64,000 bases of DNA from Streptomyces sp. R28. GTDB lineage: Bacteria; Actinomycetota; Actinomycetes; Streptomycetales; Streptomycetaceae. The translations under genes were made by a program, and so were the position numbers. The notes below the pieces were generated by a model. That model was not told the DNA's origin. It saw only the letters and a program-made list of their open reading frames with translations, and searched no databases. The stretch covers positions 5,631,001 through 5,695,000 of the forward strand of contig NZ_CP163439.1 of NCBI RefSeq assembly GCF_041052385.1, given 5' to 3'. Shown here piece by piece: positions 34,385-43,144 of the stretch (its first letter is position 1; the number at the start of each line of letters is the position of its first letter).

Positions 34385-34493
34385 GCGAGGCGTCACCCAC
34401 CAAAAGACGCTCCACCAGTACCGTCATCCCCGATCCGGCCTCTCCGGGGATGACCAGGCGGCTGGTGGGGATGCGCTCGGCCCTCCGCGTCAT
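34385..34493 (-). pseudogene. Decayed P-loop (NACHT-like) NTPase fragment
   Basis: The minus strand reads P-T-S-R-L-V-I-P-G-E-A-G-S-G-M-T-V-L-V-E-R. This matches the Walker A region of NACHT/STAND ATPases (usually L-G-E-P-G-S-G-K-T), but the essential Lys is Met and no further domain follows. The rest of 34137-34515 holds no gene. The call rests on this short stretch only. Confidence 0.4.
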
Positions 34494-34515
34494 CCCCGCC
34501 GGCCTCCGCGCCTCG

Positions 34516-36942
34516 TCACACCACGGCGCCTGAATCCCGCGCCCGCCCGCGTCGCTCCAGCGGCCTGCGCGCCCCGCTGTCCCCGCTGTCCTCGCTGCGC
34601 CCGGGGCGCACTGGCGGCGCCGGGTGGCTGCCCTCGAGCTGCACGGCGATCGGCACGGCAGTGAACACCGTCGACGCCATACCGATCACCACGCCGGCGA
34701 TCAGCGCCACCGAGAAGTCCGCGAGCGAGTCACCGCCGAGCACGGCCAGGGCTGCCAGGATGAACAGCGCGCCCATACCGGTGTTCACCGTGCGCGGCAG
34801 CGTCTGGATGACGGCCTTGTTCGCGGTGGTTTCCAGGTCCGCCGCCGGATCGCGGCGGCGCGCCTCGCGCACCCGGTCGAAGACGACGACGGTGTCATTG
34901 ACGGAGTACCCGATGACCGTGAGCAGGCCCGCCAGGAAGACGCTGTCGACGGGCTTGCCGAGCCAGGCGAACAGGCCCACCACAAGCAGCACGTCGTGCA
35001 CCATGGCCGACACCGCCGCGGCGGCGAACGTCCACCGGAACCGCACGCTGAGGTAGACCAGCTGGGCCGCGACGGCGATGCCGAGCGCGATGAGCGCCTG
35101 CCGGCGCAGTTCGTCCCCGAGGCTCGGGCCGATCAGTTCGTCCCGCTCGACGGTGACCTCGCCGCCCTCCTTCGCCAGCGCCGTTCGGATCGTGTGCTGC
35201 TCGTCGTTGCTCAGCTCACCGGTGCGTACCGAGATGTCCCCGTTCCCCGACTCCTGCACCACCGCGCGCGGGAACCCGGCGTCCGTGACCGCGTCCCGCG
35301 CCGTGTCCACGTCCACGGGCCTGCTGGTGCTGTACTCGACCAGGCGCCCGCCGGTGAACTCCACCCCGAAGTCCAGGCCGCGCAGGCCGATTCCGGCGAC
35401 GGCGACCAGGATCAGCAGCGTGCTGACGCCGAGCCAGCGGCGTCGGTGGTGCACCAGACGGGGTTTGCGGTGCGCGAGCCAGGCACGCACGCGGCCGGTG
35501 GAGGTGATCCCGGTCAGGGCGGGCCGGTTGCGCACGAAGCGGCGCCGGATCGCGAAGTCGGCGATGACCCGGGTGATCACCAGGGCCGAGATCATCGACA
35601 CCAGGACGCCGATGGAGAGCGTGACGCCGAAACCCTTGACGGGTCCGGTCGCGAAGAAGAAGAGCAGCCCGGACGCGAGCAGCGTGGTCACATTCGAGTC
35701 GACGACCGCGCTGAAGGTCTCGCCGAAGCCAGTACGCAGCGACTTGTCCAGATGAGCCGAGGCCGAATGAGCCGAGGCCGATTGAGCCGAGGCCGATTGA
35801 GCCGAGGCCGATTGAGCCGAGGCCGATTGAGTCGAGGCCGACTTCGTGGCACGGACTCCCAGATACTCCTCGCGGGCACGCTCGAAGACCAGCACGTTCG
35901 CGTCCACCGCCATGCCGATCGCCAGGACGAAACCGGCGAGTCCGGGCAGTGTCAGGGTCGCGCCCAGGGCGACCAGTGCGGCGTAGGAGATCAGCGCGTA
36001 GAGCGCGAGCGCGAGGGTGGCCAGGGCGCCGAGCAGCCGGTAGACGACGAGGATGAACAGCCCCGTCAGGGCGAGCCCGATGATCGCGGCCTGGGTGCTG
36101 GCGGCGATGGCGTCGGCACCGAGCGTGGGGCCGACGGTGCGCTGCTCCACGACGTCCACGGGCACCGGCAGCGCACCGCCCTTGACGAGCGCGGCCAGCT
36201 CGCGGGCCTCTTCCCGGTCGAAGCCGCCGGTGATCTGCGTGGAGCCGCCGGAGATGCCGACCTCGCACGCCACGTCCGGGTTGACGCCGGGCGCCGAGAG
36301 GACCTTGCCGTCCAGGACGATGGCGACGCGCCGCTCGGGGGCGCCCTGCGGGGCGCAGGCCGCCGCCCCGGTGATCCGTGCCCAGTCCTTGCCCGCCTCC
36401 CCGCGGAAGGTGAGGTTGACCGTCCAGCCCGACATCGTCTGCTGGTCGAGCACCGCTTCGGCGTCCTTGACGCCGTCGCCGGTGAGGGCGGTGGGCCCGA
36501 GCTTGAGGAACGCCCCCTTCTGGTCGGGGTCGGCCAGGGTGCGCGAGCCGTCCTTGGCCGGCTTCCCCTTGTCCGCGTCCTGCTTGTCCGTCAGGCCCTG
36601 CACCGGATGGACGGTCAACTGCGCGGTGCGGCCGATGACTTCGGCGGCCTCGCGCGGGTCCTGTACGCCGGGCAGCTCGACGAAGATCCGCTGTTCTCCG
36701 GACCGGTAAAGGCTCGGTTCGGACACGCCGAGCGCGTCGACCCGCTGGCGGAGCACCTCCAGGGCCCGCTGGGTCGATTCGGCATCGGCCTCGACGACGG
36801 GTGAGTCCTTGGTCTCCAGGACGATCTGGGTGCCGCCGCGCAGGTCGAGGCCGAGGCGGGCGGACTGAGTGAGAGCGAAGAAGAGCGAGGCGGCGATCAC
36901 ACCTAGGGCGATGATCGCCCGCCACATGGGCGCGCGAGACAT
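34516..36942 (-). CDS. secDF: SecD-SecF fusion, Sec translocase accessory protein
   Basis: The 808-aa product has SecD in the N-terminal half (membrane helix, L-G-L-D-L-R-G-G-T-Q-I-V-L, the large external P1 domain, then helices with A-V-D-A-N-V-L-V-F-E-R) and SecF in the C-terminal half (F-G-V-E-F-T-G-G, then G-Y-S-V-N-D-T-V-V-V-F-D-R-V-R). It uses the proton gradient to pull exported proteins through SecYEG. Streptomyces commonly carry separate secD and secF plus a second fused copy; this is the fused type. Unusually, the cytoplasmic loop after the SecD motif (residues 368-397) is a run of Ser-Ala repeats from a 15-bp tandem repeat. ATG 36942 has GGAGAACTC. Confidence 0.93.
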   Translation of the reverse strand: MSRAPMWRAIIALGVIAASLFFALTQSARLGLDLRGGTQIVLETKDSPVVEADAESTQRALEVLRQRVDALGVSEPSLYRSGEQRIFVELPGVQDPREAAEVIGRTAQLTVHPVQGLTDKQDADKGKPAKDGSRTLADPDQKGAFLKLGPTALTGDGVKDAEAVLDQQTMSGWTVNLTFRGEAGKDWARITGAAACAPQGAPERRVAIVLDGKVLSAPGVNPDVACEVGISGGSTQITGGFDREEARELAALVKGGALPVPVDVVEQRTVGPTLGADAIAASTQAAIIGLALTGLFILVVYRLLGALATLALALYALISYAALVALGATLTLPGLAGFVLAIGMAVDANVLVFERAREEYLGVRATKSASTQSASAQSASAQSASAQSASAHSASAHLDKSLRTGFGETFSAVVDSNVTTLLASGLLFFFATGPVKGFGVTLSIGVLVSMISALVITRVIADFAIRRRFVRNRPALTGITSTGRVRAWLAHRKPRLVHHRRRWLGVSTLLILVAVAGIGLRGLDFGVEFTGGRLVEYSTSRPVDVDTARDAVTDAGFPRAVVQESGNGDISVRTGELSNDEQHTIRTALAKEGGEVTVERDELIGPSLGDELRRQALIALGIAVAAQLVYLSVRFRWTFAAAAVSAMVHDVLLVVGLFAWLGKPVDSVFLAGLLTVIGYSVNDTVVVFDRVREARRRDPAADLETTANKAVIQTLPRTVNTGMGALFILAALAVLGGDSLADFSVALIAGVVIGMASTVFTAVPIAVQLEGSHPAPPVRPGRSEDSGDSGARRPLERRGRARDSGAVV
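35752..35841 (-). repeat. Six tandem 15-bp units inside secDF
   Basis: Six in-phase copies of TTGAGCCGAGGCCGA, with A/T change at the first base in two copies and C/T change in the last. Each adds five residues (S-A-S-A-Q or S-A-S-A-H) to the cytoplasmic loop between SecD helices. Because the unit is a multiple of three, copy-number change keeps the frame. Confidence 0.9.
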
Positions 36943-37004
36943 GAGTTCTCCACGATGGGCAGGCAGACGGAATCGACGTCTGCGCCGGGCGCGGAGGCGA
37001 ACCG

Positions 37005-37409
37005 TCAGGCGTCGATACGGACTTCAGTGCTCCATCGGGACGGCGGGCCACGCGGGCGATACACGTGGCCGCCCCGGCTCGCTCCCGCGGCCGCGGCCGC
37101 CACGACCACGGCGGGGCCGCCGACAGCACGGTGCGGGGCAGCCTCCCCGGCGCCAGGGCCCAGGAAGCCGTGCATCGGGTACGGCACGGCGTGGGCGTGG
37201 GCGTGGGCGAGCACGGGGCGCGCCACGGTGACGGGTCGCTGCGCGTCGGCGGTCGCGGACGCCTGCGCGGACGCCGTCGCGGCCGTGCCCGTCGAGGACG
37301 GGCGGGACGCCGACTTGACCGACACCGGCAGGAAGAAGGCCAGGGCGGCGAGCAGCGCGGAGAGCACGACGGCGGCCGGACGCGTGGGGTGTGCGCGGTG
37401 CTGCTGCAC
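37005..37409 (-). CDS. Hypothetical secreted or anchored protein upstream of secDF
   Basis: A 134-aa frame starting with GTG 37409 (G-rich site upstream) and a signal-like helix P-A-A-V-V-L-S-A-L-L-A-A-L-A-F-F-L-P. The mature part is Ala/Ser/Thr-rich with A-H-A-H-A-H and no known domain. It ends 62 bp before secDF on the same strand and could be in its operon. Composition is biased, so it may be spurious. Confidence 0.45.
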   Translation of the reverse strand: MQQHRAHPTRPAAVVLSALLAALAFFLPVSVKSASRPSSTGTAATASAQASATADAQRPVTVARPVLAHAHAHAVPYPMHGFLGPGAGEAAPHRAVGGPAVVVAAAAAGASRGGHVYRPRGPPSRWSTEVRIDA

Positions 37410-37898
37410 GCTACTTGCCCCCCGGTCAAGTCGTCGTACGTAATCAGCAGTTGGGCACTGCGAGCCGAGGCTCGGCTCGTCCGGCCCTCAGTGACACGAA
37501 CGCCGTCGGGCGCCCGGAGGTTCCCGACTCACCGCACGAATATTGCTGTCGGCGGGGTGCGCCGGTGCGCCGGTGCGGCGGCACGGCGGCAGGCGCGGGG
37601 CAGCACCGGTTCGAACCTTCACGCATGCGCGGCCGGGACCCGATTCTCAAGCTCATCATGGACTCGCCGGTTCCCGGCAGCCGTGGCCGGACGCCCTTCT
37701 GCGATCCGGTACACGTCGTACTTGCGGCGTTCAGTCCACACGACCCCGCGCATCCAGGTGACACATGGCCCTGCCTTTCGCGTACGTGCCATGTGGGCAC
37801 GGTCGGCGCCACGGGCCTGAACGGGCGAGCGTGACGGCGTACGCCGGATGCCCCGAACGGTCTGCCAGGGCGCGACAGGAGCCGGGGGAGGGATTTCC
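37410..37898. other. Intergenic region of about 490 bp
   Basis: No convincing gene. It has a perfect 8-bp hairpin (37461-37479) and a GC-repeat patch near 37555-37590. The right end is the upstream region of the beta-lactamase-family gene, with GGGGGAGGG before its ATG. Confidence 0.45.
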
Positions 37899-39551
37899 AT
37901 GAAAGACATGTCCCGACTCGACAGCGCATGCCCCCGCCCCGTTCGCTCCGTCGCGGCACTGGGCCTGGTGGTGGCCCTGGCCGTCGGCTGTACCGGGTCC
38001 GACGCCGACACCACCGCCGCGACCGCCGCCGGCCGTGCGGCCGTCGGGACGTCGCCGCTGCCCACCGTCCCGCCCGCCCAGCCACCGGCACAGCTCACCC
38101 GGGCCAAGGTCGAGAACGCGGTGAACCAGCTCGACGACGTCGTACGGGACGCCATGCGCCGCACCGGTGTGCCCGGAGTCGCCGTGGGTGTGGTGCACGA
38201 CGACAAGGTGCTGTATCTGAAGGGCTTCGGCGTGCGGAAGGCCGGCACCAAGGACCGGATCGGACCGGACACCGTCTTCCAGCTCGCCTCGGTCTCCAAG
38301 CCCGTTGCGTCCACCGTGGTCGCCGCGGCCGTGGGCGAGGAGACCGTCGGCTGGGACGACCCGGTCGTCGACCACAGCCCCGGCTTCAAGCTGAAGGACC
38401 CATGGGTCACCCGCCATGTCACGCTGGCCGACCTGTTCTCGCATCGCAGCGGACTGCCCGACCACGCCGGAGACCAGCTGGAGGACCTCGGCTACGACCG
38501 CTCGTACATCCTGAACCACCTCCGCTACGAACCGTTGGCCCCCTTCCGTGCCCACTACGCGTACACCAACTTCGGGCTGACCGAAGCCGCCGAAGCCACC
38601 GCGCGAGCAGCGGGGACCAGCTGGGAGAAGCTGTCCGCCGAGAAGCTGTACCAGCCGCTCGGCATGGACTCCACCAGCTCTTCCTACGCCGACTACGAGA
38701 AGGCGGACAACAAGGCCGACTTGCATGTGAAGACCGGGGGCACCTGGCAAGCCGAGCATGTGCGCCAACCCGACGCCCAGAGCCCGGCGGGCGGGGCCAG
38801 CTCCACGGCCCAGGACATGACGAAGTGGCTGCGCCTGCAACTGGGCAACGGCAAGTTCGAGGGGCGGCAAGTCGTCGACGCCGACGCGCTGGAGCAGACC
38901 CACCTGCCGTACAGCACCTCCGAGCCGCCGCACGCGCCCGCGGGCAGGACCGGGTTCTACGGGCTCGGCTGGAACGTGAGCTACGACGACCAGGGCAGGC
39001 TGAAGATCGGCCACTCCGGCGGCTTCGCGCTGGGGGCGGCCACCAACGTCGCATTGTTGCCCTCGGAGAACCTCGGCATCGTCGTCCTGACCAACGGCGA
39101 GCCCATCGGCGTACCCGAGGCGATCTCCGCCACGTTCCTCGACACCGTGCAGACGGGCGGGCCGACCGTCGACTGGCTGAAGTTCCTCGGGCCGATCTTC
39201 CAGCAAACCCTGCAGGGGGAACACTCGGAGGTCGACTACAGCAAGCCTCCGGCCTCGCCCGCACCCGCCAAGGCGAACAGCGCCTACACCGGAACGTACG
39301 CCAATGACTACTACGGCCCGATGACCGTCAGCGCCCAGGGGGACGAACTCACCATGCAACTCGGGCCCAAGAAGCAACGGTTCCCCTTGAGCCACTACGA
39401 CGGCGACACCTTCAGCTACCGCACCACCGGCGAACTGGCCGTCGGCCTGTCCGGCGTGACCTTCACCGTCGGGTCCGGCGGACGCGCCGACAAGGTCCGG
39501 GTCGAGAACCTCGACACGAGCGGTCTCGGCACCTTCACGAGGAACGACTAG
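37899..39551 (+). CDS. Beta-lactamase-family serine hydrolase lipoprotein
   Basis: A 550-aa lipoprotein (lipobox L-A-V-G-C, Cys31) with a class-C-type penicillin-binding fold. S-V-S-K gives Ser131 and Lys134, Y-T-N gives Tyr222, and H-S-G-G (His372) replaces K-T-G. The last ~100 residues form a beta-barrel domain often found in this family. It may be a D,D-peptidase or esterase acting outside the cell; true beta-lactamase activity is uncertain. ATG 37899 is chosen over an upstream start because the lipoprotein signal begins there. It is the last intact gene before the tRNA-Gly hotspot. Confidence 0.9.
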   Translation: MKDMSRLDSACPRPVRSVAALGLVVALAVGCTGSDADTTAATAAGRAAVGTSPLPTVPPAQPPAQLTRAKVENAVNQLDDVVRDAMRRTGVPGVAVGVVHDDKVLYLKGFGVRKAGTKDRIGPDTVFQLASVSKPVASTVVAAAVGEETVGWDDPVVDHSPGFKLKDPWVTRHVTLADLFSHRSGLPDHAGDQLEDLGYDRSYILNHLRYEPLAPFRAHYAYTNFGLTEAAEATARAAGTSWEKLSAEKLYQPLGMDSTSSSYADYEKADNKADLHVKTGGTWQAEHVRQPDAQSPAGGASSTAQDMTKWLRLQLGNGKFEGRQVVDADALEQTHLPYSTSEPPHAPAGRTGFYGLGWNVSYDDQGRLKIGHSGGFALGAATNVALLPSENLGIVVLTNGEPIGVPEAISATFLDTVQTGGPTVDWLKFLGPIFQQTLQGEHSEVDYSKPPASPAPAKANSAYTGTYANDYYGPMTVSAQGDELTMQLGPKKQRFPLSHYDGDTFSYRTTGELAVGLSGVTFTVGSGGRADKVRVENLDTSGLGTFTRND

Positions 39552-39576
39552 TACTGCGGCGGTCTGGACAACAAAC

Positions 39577-39603
39577 AAACCCCAGGTCACTGATCTGGGG
39601 TTT
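39577..39603 (-). terminator. tRNA-Gly terminator, copy 1
   Basis: A 9-bp A/C/G-rich stem AAACCCCAG...CTGGGGTTT lies 6 bp past the tRNA 3' fragment on the minus strand, the position of a tRNA terminator. Related hairpins occur at 44297, 56493 and 60492. Confidence 0.8.
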
Positions 39604-39608
39604 CATCG

Positions 39609-39654
39609 TGGAGCGGGTGACGAGAATCGAACTCGCGCTCTCAGCTTGGGAAGC
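39609..39654 (-). repeat. tRNA-Gly(CCC) 3' fragment, att remnant 1
   Basis: On the minus strand these 46 nt contain the anticodon loop TTCCCAA, the T-arm GAGTTCGATTCTCG and the acceptor end ACCCGCTCCA. They are the 3' part of a tRNA-Gly; the 5' half is replaced by unrelated sequence. Tyrosine integrases of actinobacterial elements insert at exactly such 3' ends. The 46 nt are identical to copy 3 at 60523. Confidence 0.85.
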
Positions 39655-39735
39655 GACGGCGCTTGCTCGCCGAACAGCGCGCTGACCTGCGGTAACACGG
39701 GACAGGGTGCCATAGTCGGGCCGGGAACGTACCCA

Positions 39736-39780
39736 TGGTGACCGCTGTTGTCCGCCCTGAAGGGCACGGATGGGGCACAC
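39736..39780. repeat. Element-border repeat, copy 1
   Basis: GACCGCTGTTGTCCGCCCT with a following GGGCACGGATGGGGCAC resembles copies at 49140, 56651 and 60650. In three of four cases it lies about 80 bp beyond a tRNA fragment, so it probably belongs to the conserved end (integrase end or attP arm) of one element family. This copy is the most diverged. Confidence 0.5.
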
Positions 39781-39864
39781 GGGTGGAGCGAGGCTGGTGC
39801 GGGCGCCTTCGTGGGACGTCGACCGGCATCCCAGCGACGGCGAGTTGAGCGGTGGCTCGGCCCT

Positions 39865-40184
39865 TTGCCCGGGCCACGTCTCAGGCGGGCATGTGTACAC
39901 GGTGCCCCTGTACACGATGGCCTGCGGATTGGCGGATTGGACGTCCAGTCGCTCTGCGAACGCCGGTTGGCGGTCAGCTTCGCGTACCCGGCGGCGCAGG
40001 GGGAGGCGCCGGCCTTCACCTTGGCGGCCATACGGGCGAGGTCCGCGCCGGTGTGGAGGAGGCCTGGGTGCGCGAAGGACCCGCCCGCGGCCACCGAGGG
40101 GGCGGCGACGGTGGCGAGGCCGACGGCTCCGGCGCCCGTGGCCTTGAGCATGGTGCGGCGGCTGATCTGTCGTGTCACATGCAT
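39865..40184 (-). pseudogene. Frameshifted N-terminal fragment of a secreted alginate-lyase-like protein
   Basis: From ATG 40184 the minus strand reads a Tat signal (Q-I-S-R-R-T-M-L-K-A-T-G-A-G-A-V-G-L), then H-P-G-L-L-H-T-G-A-D-L-A-R-M-A-A-K-V and L-T-A-N-R-R-S-Q-S-D-W, typical of alginate-lyase/heparinase-like secreted lyases. After a frameshift near 39945 the match continues as P-Q-A-I-V-Y-R-G-T-V-Y and then ends. The catalytic part is missing. Confidence 0.7.
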
Positions 40185-40414
40185 GCTGACGAGACGGGCG
40201 GGGGGCGACGCCGATAACGAGAACTGGACGGGCCGTGGTGCAAAGGGCCACCGTGCACGTCGGCCCGGCACCCCGACTCGGCCGTGCAGCGCGACCGGTC
40301 CAGGTCTCCGCGAGCCCGGTCCGGCCAGGACGATGCGGCGAAAGCGCCGAGAAGGCGTTTTCCCGCCCCGTGCCCTTACGCGAGTCCGCCACGGCGACGG
40401 AACACCCTTCGCCG

Positions 40415-40500
40415 ATGGCGCGGTTGGTCGCGGTGGACCTCGCCCGTGCAGTGGCCGTGTTCGGAATGTTCGCCGTGCACGTCGGCCCCTTCCCACGCCC
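40415..40500 (+). pseudogene. N-terminal scrap of a DUF418-type membrane protein
   Basis: ATG 40415 reads M-A-R-L-V-A-V-D-L-A-R-A-V-A-V-F-G-M-F-A then V-H-V-G-P, the characteristic first helix of DUF418/YeiB-type membrane proteins. It breaks off exactly where the long repeat shared with 52193 begins, so the rest was replaced by recombination. Confidence 0.6.
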
Positions 40501-40684
40501 GCCGGTGTCGTCGACGGAACCCCAGCCGACGCGCGGCTGGGGTTCCTCGAGGCGGTGAGTTTCGGTCAGCGGGTGGAGTTGCCCACGCCGTAGACAGCTC
40601 GTCCACGCGTCGGCGGACCGCACCACATCGCGATCACCGTGGATCAGGCGGGTCAGCGCTGCAGGGTGAGCAGACCCGGCCGGT
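40499..40684. repeat. Long direct repeat, copy 1 (downstream of GH62 gene)
   Basis: About 185 bp are nearly identical to 52193-52384 (offset 11,694 bp, same orientation). They include a terminator hairpin (40518-40544, 10-bp stem) and the last codons of the GH62 domain; similarity then continues through the GH62 coding region of both genes. It marks a segmental duplication or gene conversion. Confidence 0.9.
40518..40544 (-). terminator. Terminator of the GH62 gene
   Basis: AACCCCAGCC and its complement with a 7-nt loop, 108 bp past the stop on the minus strand. An identical hairpin follows the GH10-GH62 gene at 52212-52238. Confidence 0.7.
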
Positions 40685-42083
40685 ACGGCAGTTTCAGGTA
40701 GTCGGGTTCCTGTGTGTTGTTGGGGAGGCCCTGGTAGAGGAACTGCAGGTTGCAGGGATCGATGGTCATGGTCTGGTCGGGGTTGTCGCGGACCAGGTCA
40801 CCGTGGCTGACGCCCTGGGCCCAGGTGGAACCGCTGTTGGCCTGGCCCGCGAAGGGGCTGCTCTCGCTGCCGGCCTGGACGGTCCACGGACCGTTCAGAC
40901 TGGGGGCGGTGAACGAGCGGAAGTAGCGGTGCGAACCCTTCGCCTCAACGATCATGAGGTACTGGTTCTGGCCCTGGACCTTGTAGACCTCCGGCGCCTC
41001 GAACAGAAGGTCCTCGGTGTCGCTCATGATCGTCGTGTACGAGGAGCCGAAGCTGCCCGGGAAGTTCCCGAGCGGCATGGTCGACCGATAGATCTTGCCG
41101 TTGTCACCGGCGAAGAACAGGTACATGTTCTGGTCGTCGGCGATCATGGTCGGGTCGATCGGGCCGCCACCCTCGCCGGCGGGGAAGCGACCGGTGAACA
41201 GCTCCTGCGGGGCGGACCAGCTGTTGGGGTTGGTGGGGTCGCTGGACGTGCGGTAGGTGAAGGTCCAGTTGGTACCCCACCCATTTGAGACCAGCACCCA
41301 GATGTTCTTGGTGGAGAGGTAGAACAGTTTGGGCGCCACCGCGCCCTGGTTCATCGTGGTCTGGCCGGCCGTCGCCATGTCCGACCAGTTCGTGAAGGGA
41401 CTGAACGCCATCGAGCCCCACGACGTTCCGTTGGAGGTGGTCGCGTAGACGAGGTGCTTGCCGTTGTACGTCACGGTGGTGAAGTCCTTCAGCGCGACCG
41501 AGCCGTTCGCCGGCTGCGCCAGCGGACCGGTCGAGGTCCACCGGTAGGTCGACGGAAGAGCACACGCCTTGGCGTTGGCCGTCCCGGACAGGCCGGTCCA
41601 CTTCTGGTTGTCGCCGCCGTGGCACGACCAGATCTGCACCCCCGTGCCGTTGGTCGTACCGCCGCCCGAGACGTCCAGGCACAGCCCGGACTGCACGCCG
41701 ACGATCGTGCCGTCGGAGTTCACCCGCCACTGCTGGTTCGCACTGCCGTTGCACGTCCAGATCTGCACCGGGGTCCCGGACGTGGTGGCGCCGCCCCGGG
41801 CATCCAGGCACTTGTTGCCGTACACGGTCAGCTGGTTGCTGTCCGTTGACGTCCACTGCTGGTTGATTCCGCCGTGGCAGTCCCAGATATGCACGTTCGC
41901 GCCGTCGGTCTGGCTGAAGCCCGCCACATCGAGACACTTGCCGGAAGCAACACCGCGCAACTCGCCAGTGGTGGCCGCCTGAGCCGGGCTGGCAACGAGC
42001 AGGGCCGCCAACGCGGCCAGGGCCGCAACCGCGGCGGCGAGCGCCCCAGACGGATGTCTGCGGCTGAAACTACGTCGGTGCAT
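40653..42083 (-). CDS. Secreted GH62 alpha-L-arabinofuranosidase with CBM13 (ricin-type) domain
   Basis: The 476-aa enzyme has a signal peptide (A-A-A-V-A-A-L-A-A-L then S-P-A-Q-A-A), a ricin-type CBM13 of three repeats (about 36-165; C-L-D-V-A-G, Q-Q-W and Q-I-W motifs) and a GH62 five-bladed propeller (about 170-476; Y-R-W-T-S-T-G-P-L-A-Q-P, G-P-I-D-P-T-M-I-A-D-D, E-A-P-E-V-Y-K-V). It removes arabinose side chains from arabinoxylan. ATG 42083 has GAGGTCC upstream. Its catalytic domain is a close relative of the C-terminal domain of the gene at 52347-54809. Short CGAA/TCGAAG repeats near 42178-42200 upstream resemble sugar-regulator sites, but this is tentative. Confidence 0.93.
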   Translation of the reverse strand: MHRRSFSRRHPSGALAAAVAALAALAALLVASPAQAATTGELRGVASGKCLDVAGFSQTDGANVHIWDCHGGINQQWTSTDSNQLTVYGNKCLDARGGATTSGTPVQIWTCNGSANQQWRVNSDGTIVGVQSGLCLDVSGGGTTNGTGVQIWSCHGGDNQKWTGLSGTANAKACALPSTYRWTSTGPLAQPANGSVALKDFTTVTYNGKHLVYATTSNGTSWGSMAFSPFTNWSDMATAGQTTMNQGAVAPKLFYLSTKNIWVLVSNGWGTNWTFTYRTSSDPTNPNSWSAPQELFTGRFPAGEGGGPIDPTMIADDQNMYLFFAGDNGKIYRSTMPLGNFPGSFGSSYTTIMSDTEDLLFEAPEVYKVQGQNQYLMIVEAKGSHRYFRSFTAPSLNGPWTVQAGSESSPFAGQANSGSTWAQGVSHGDLVRDNPDQTMTIDPCNLQFLYQGLPNNTQEPDYLKLPYRPGLLTLQR

Positions 42084-42567
42084 AAGGACCTCGTCATCCT
42101 TGAGCAAGGCTCCGGTTTGCCCCGTCAGAGGCTGTGCGGATGCTGGTGTGGTGCGACCCTGGGGTGTCCGGCATGTCGAACGAAGGTCGAAGTATCGAGC
42201 AACTGGATGATTAAGGTTCCGGTGATCAGCGTCAATACCTCTGGCGCAATTCGCGAGCAGAAACGTTCGCAGGCTGAAACCAGGCGGCTTCAAGTCCGTG
42301 GTATTACGGCTCTTTGGCGTGAGGGCCAGGTAGCAGTGCGGGCACGGGCTTGGTGATCATCGCGGATGTCCTACGCCTGACGATCACGAGAGTGTCCCGT
42401 GCCTGCTGATGCATCTTCCTCGGTCCCTTCCGTGCTGCTGAAGCTGGATCCGCTTGACCCGGCCAGGTCGTTGACCTGCGTCCCTGCTTCGATCACCGCG
42501 CCGCGTGTCCGTGAGCGGCGGGCCGACCGGCTGCGCACCACGGGGGCGAAGACGATGACGGCCAACC

Positions 42568-42887
42568 CAAGTCGACGCGCGGGCCAACGCCGTGGGGATG
42601 CGGTGGCGTCTCATGGTCTACTTCGGCGCCTACGGTCCGATGCGGCCGGCGGAACCGGCCGGCCTCCGCCGTCGGGACGTCGACCTCGGCAACCTGCGCA
42701 TCCGTGTCCGCCTTGCCGAGCCGGAGCGGATGAACGGGCGGCGCGCCCAGGGCGCCACCAAGTCCGAGGTGGGAATCCGGACTGTGCTCCTTCCCGCGTT
42801 TCCCGCGTTCCCTCCACCGGGAGCTCCGCCGGCATCTGGAGAGCTACTCCGAGCCGGGCCCGGACGGGCTGCTGCTGTCCCATCTAC
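42568..42887 (+). pseudogene. Middle fragment of a tyrosine integrase
   Basis: The frame reads R-W-R-L-M-V-Y-F-G-A-Y-G-P-M-R-P-A-E, the box I region with the catalytic Arg, then L-R-R-R-D-V-D-L and V-R-L-A-E-P-E. After a frameshift near 42800 it continues as L-H-R-E-L-R-R-H-L-E-S-Y and G-P-D-G-L-L-L-S-H-L. The N-terminal arm-binding domain and the catalytic Tyr are missing. A matching C-terminal integrase piece lies at 52053-52166 on the same strand. Confidence 0.8.
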
Positions 42888-42981
42888 GTCGCCCATGACG
42901 AGACCGAACTGCTCCAACCCCTCGGAGCCTCGTCCTGGCGACGCCGCCTTCTGGGGCATCCCGATGGCGTGTGGAAGGTTT

Positions 42982-43003
42982 GTGTCAGGTCTCGACCTGA
43001 CAC
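42982..43003. promoter_or_regulatory. 22-bp near-perfect palindrome
   Basis: GTGTCAGGTC-TC-GACCTGACAC, two perfect 10-bp arms, about 140 bp upstream of the truncated S8 protease gene and followed by an AT-rich stretch (to 43030). It looks like an operator or terminator left from the integrated element. Confidence 0.5.
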
Positions 43004-43144
43004 GTGAAATCTCAACAAAAATAGGTCCCTTGTGCAACGCTGGCGATCACCCGGGTTCATGCCCGGACGGCGGCAGTCGAAGTGGCTCGGAGTGCCTCGA
43101 TCCGGCCGCCCATGCCTACGTTCCTTCAGCACCAGGGATCGCGC

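Noticed and set aside
34624..36804. 726-codon frame on the plus strand opposite secDF
   Set aside because: Antisense shadow; the minus-strand frame has all SecD and SecF motifs.
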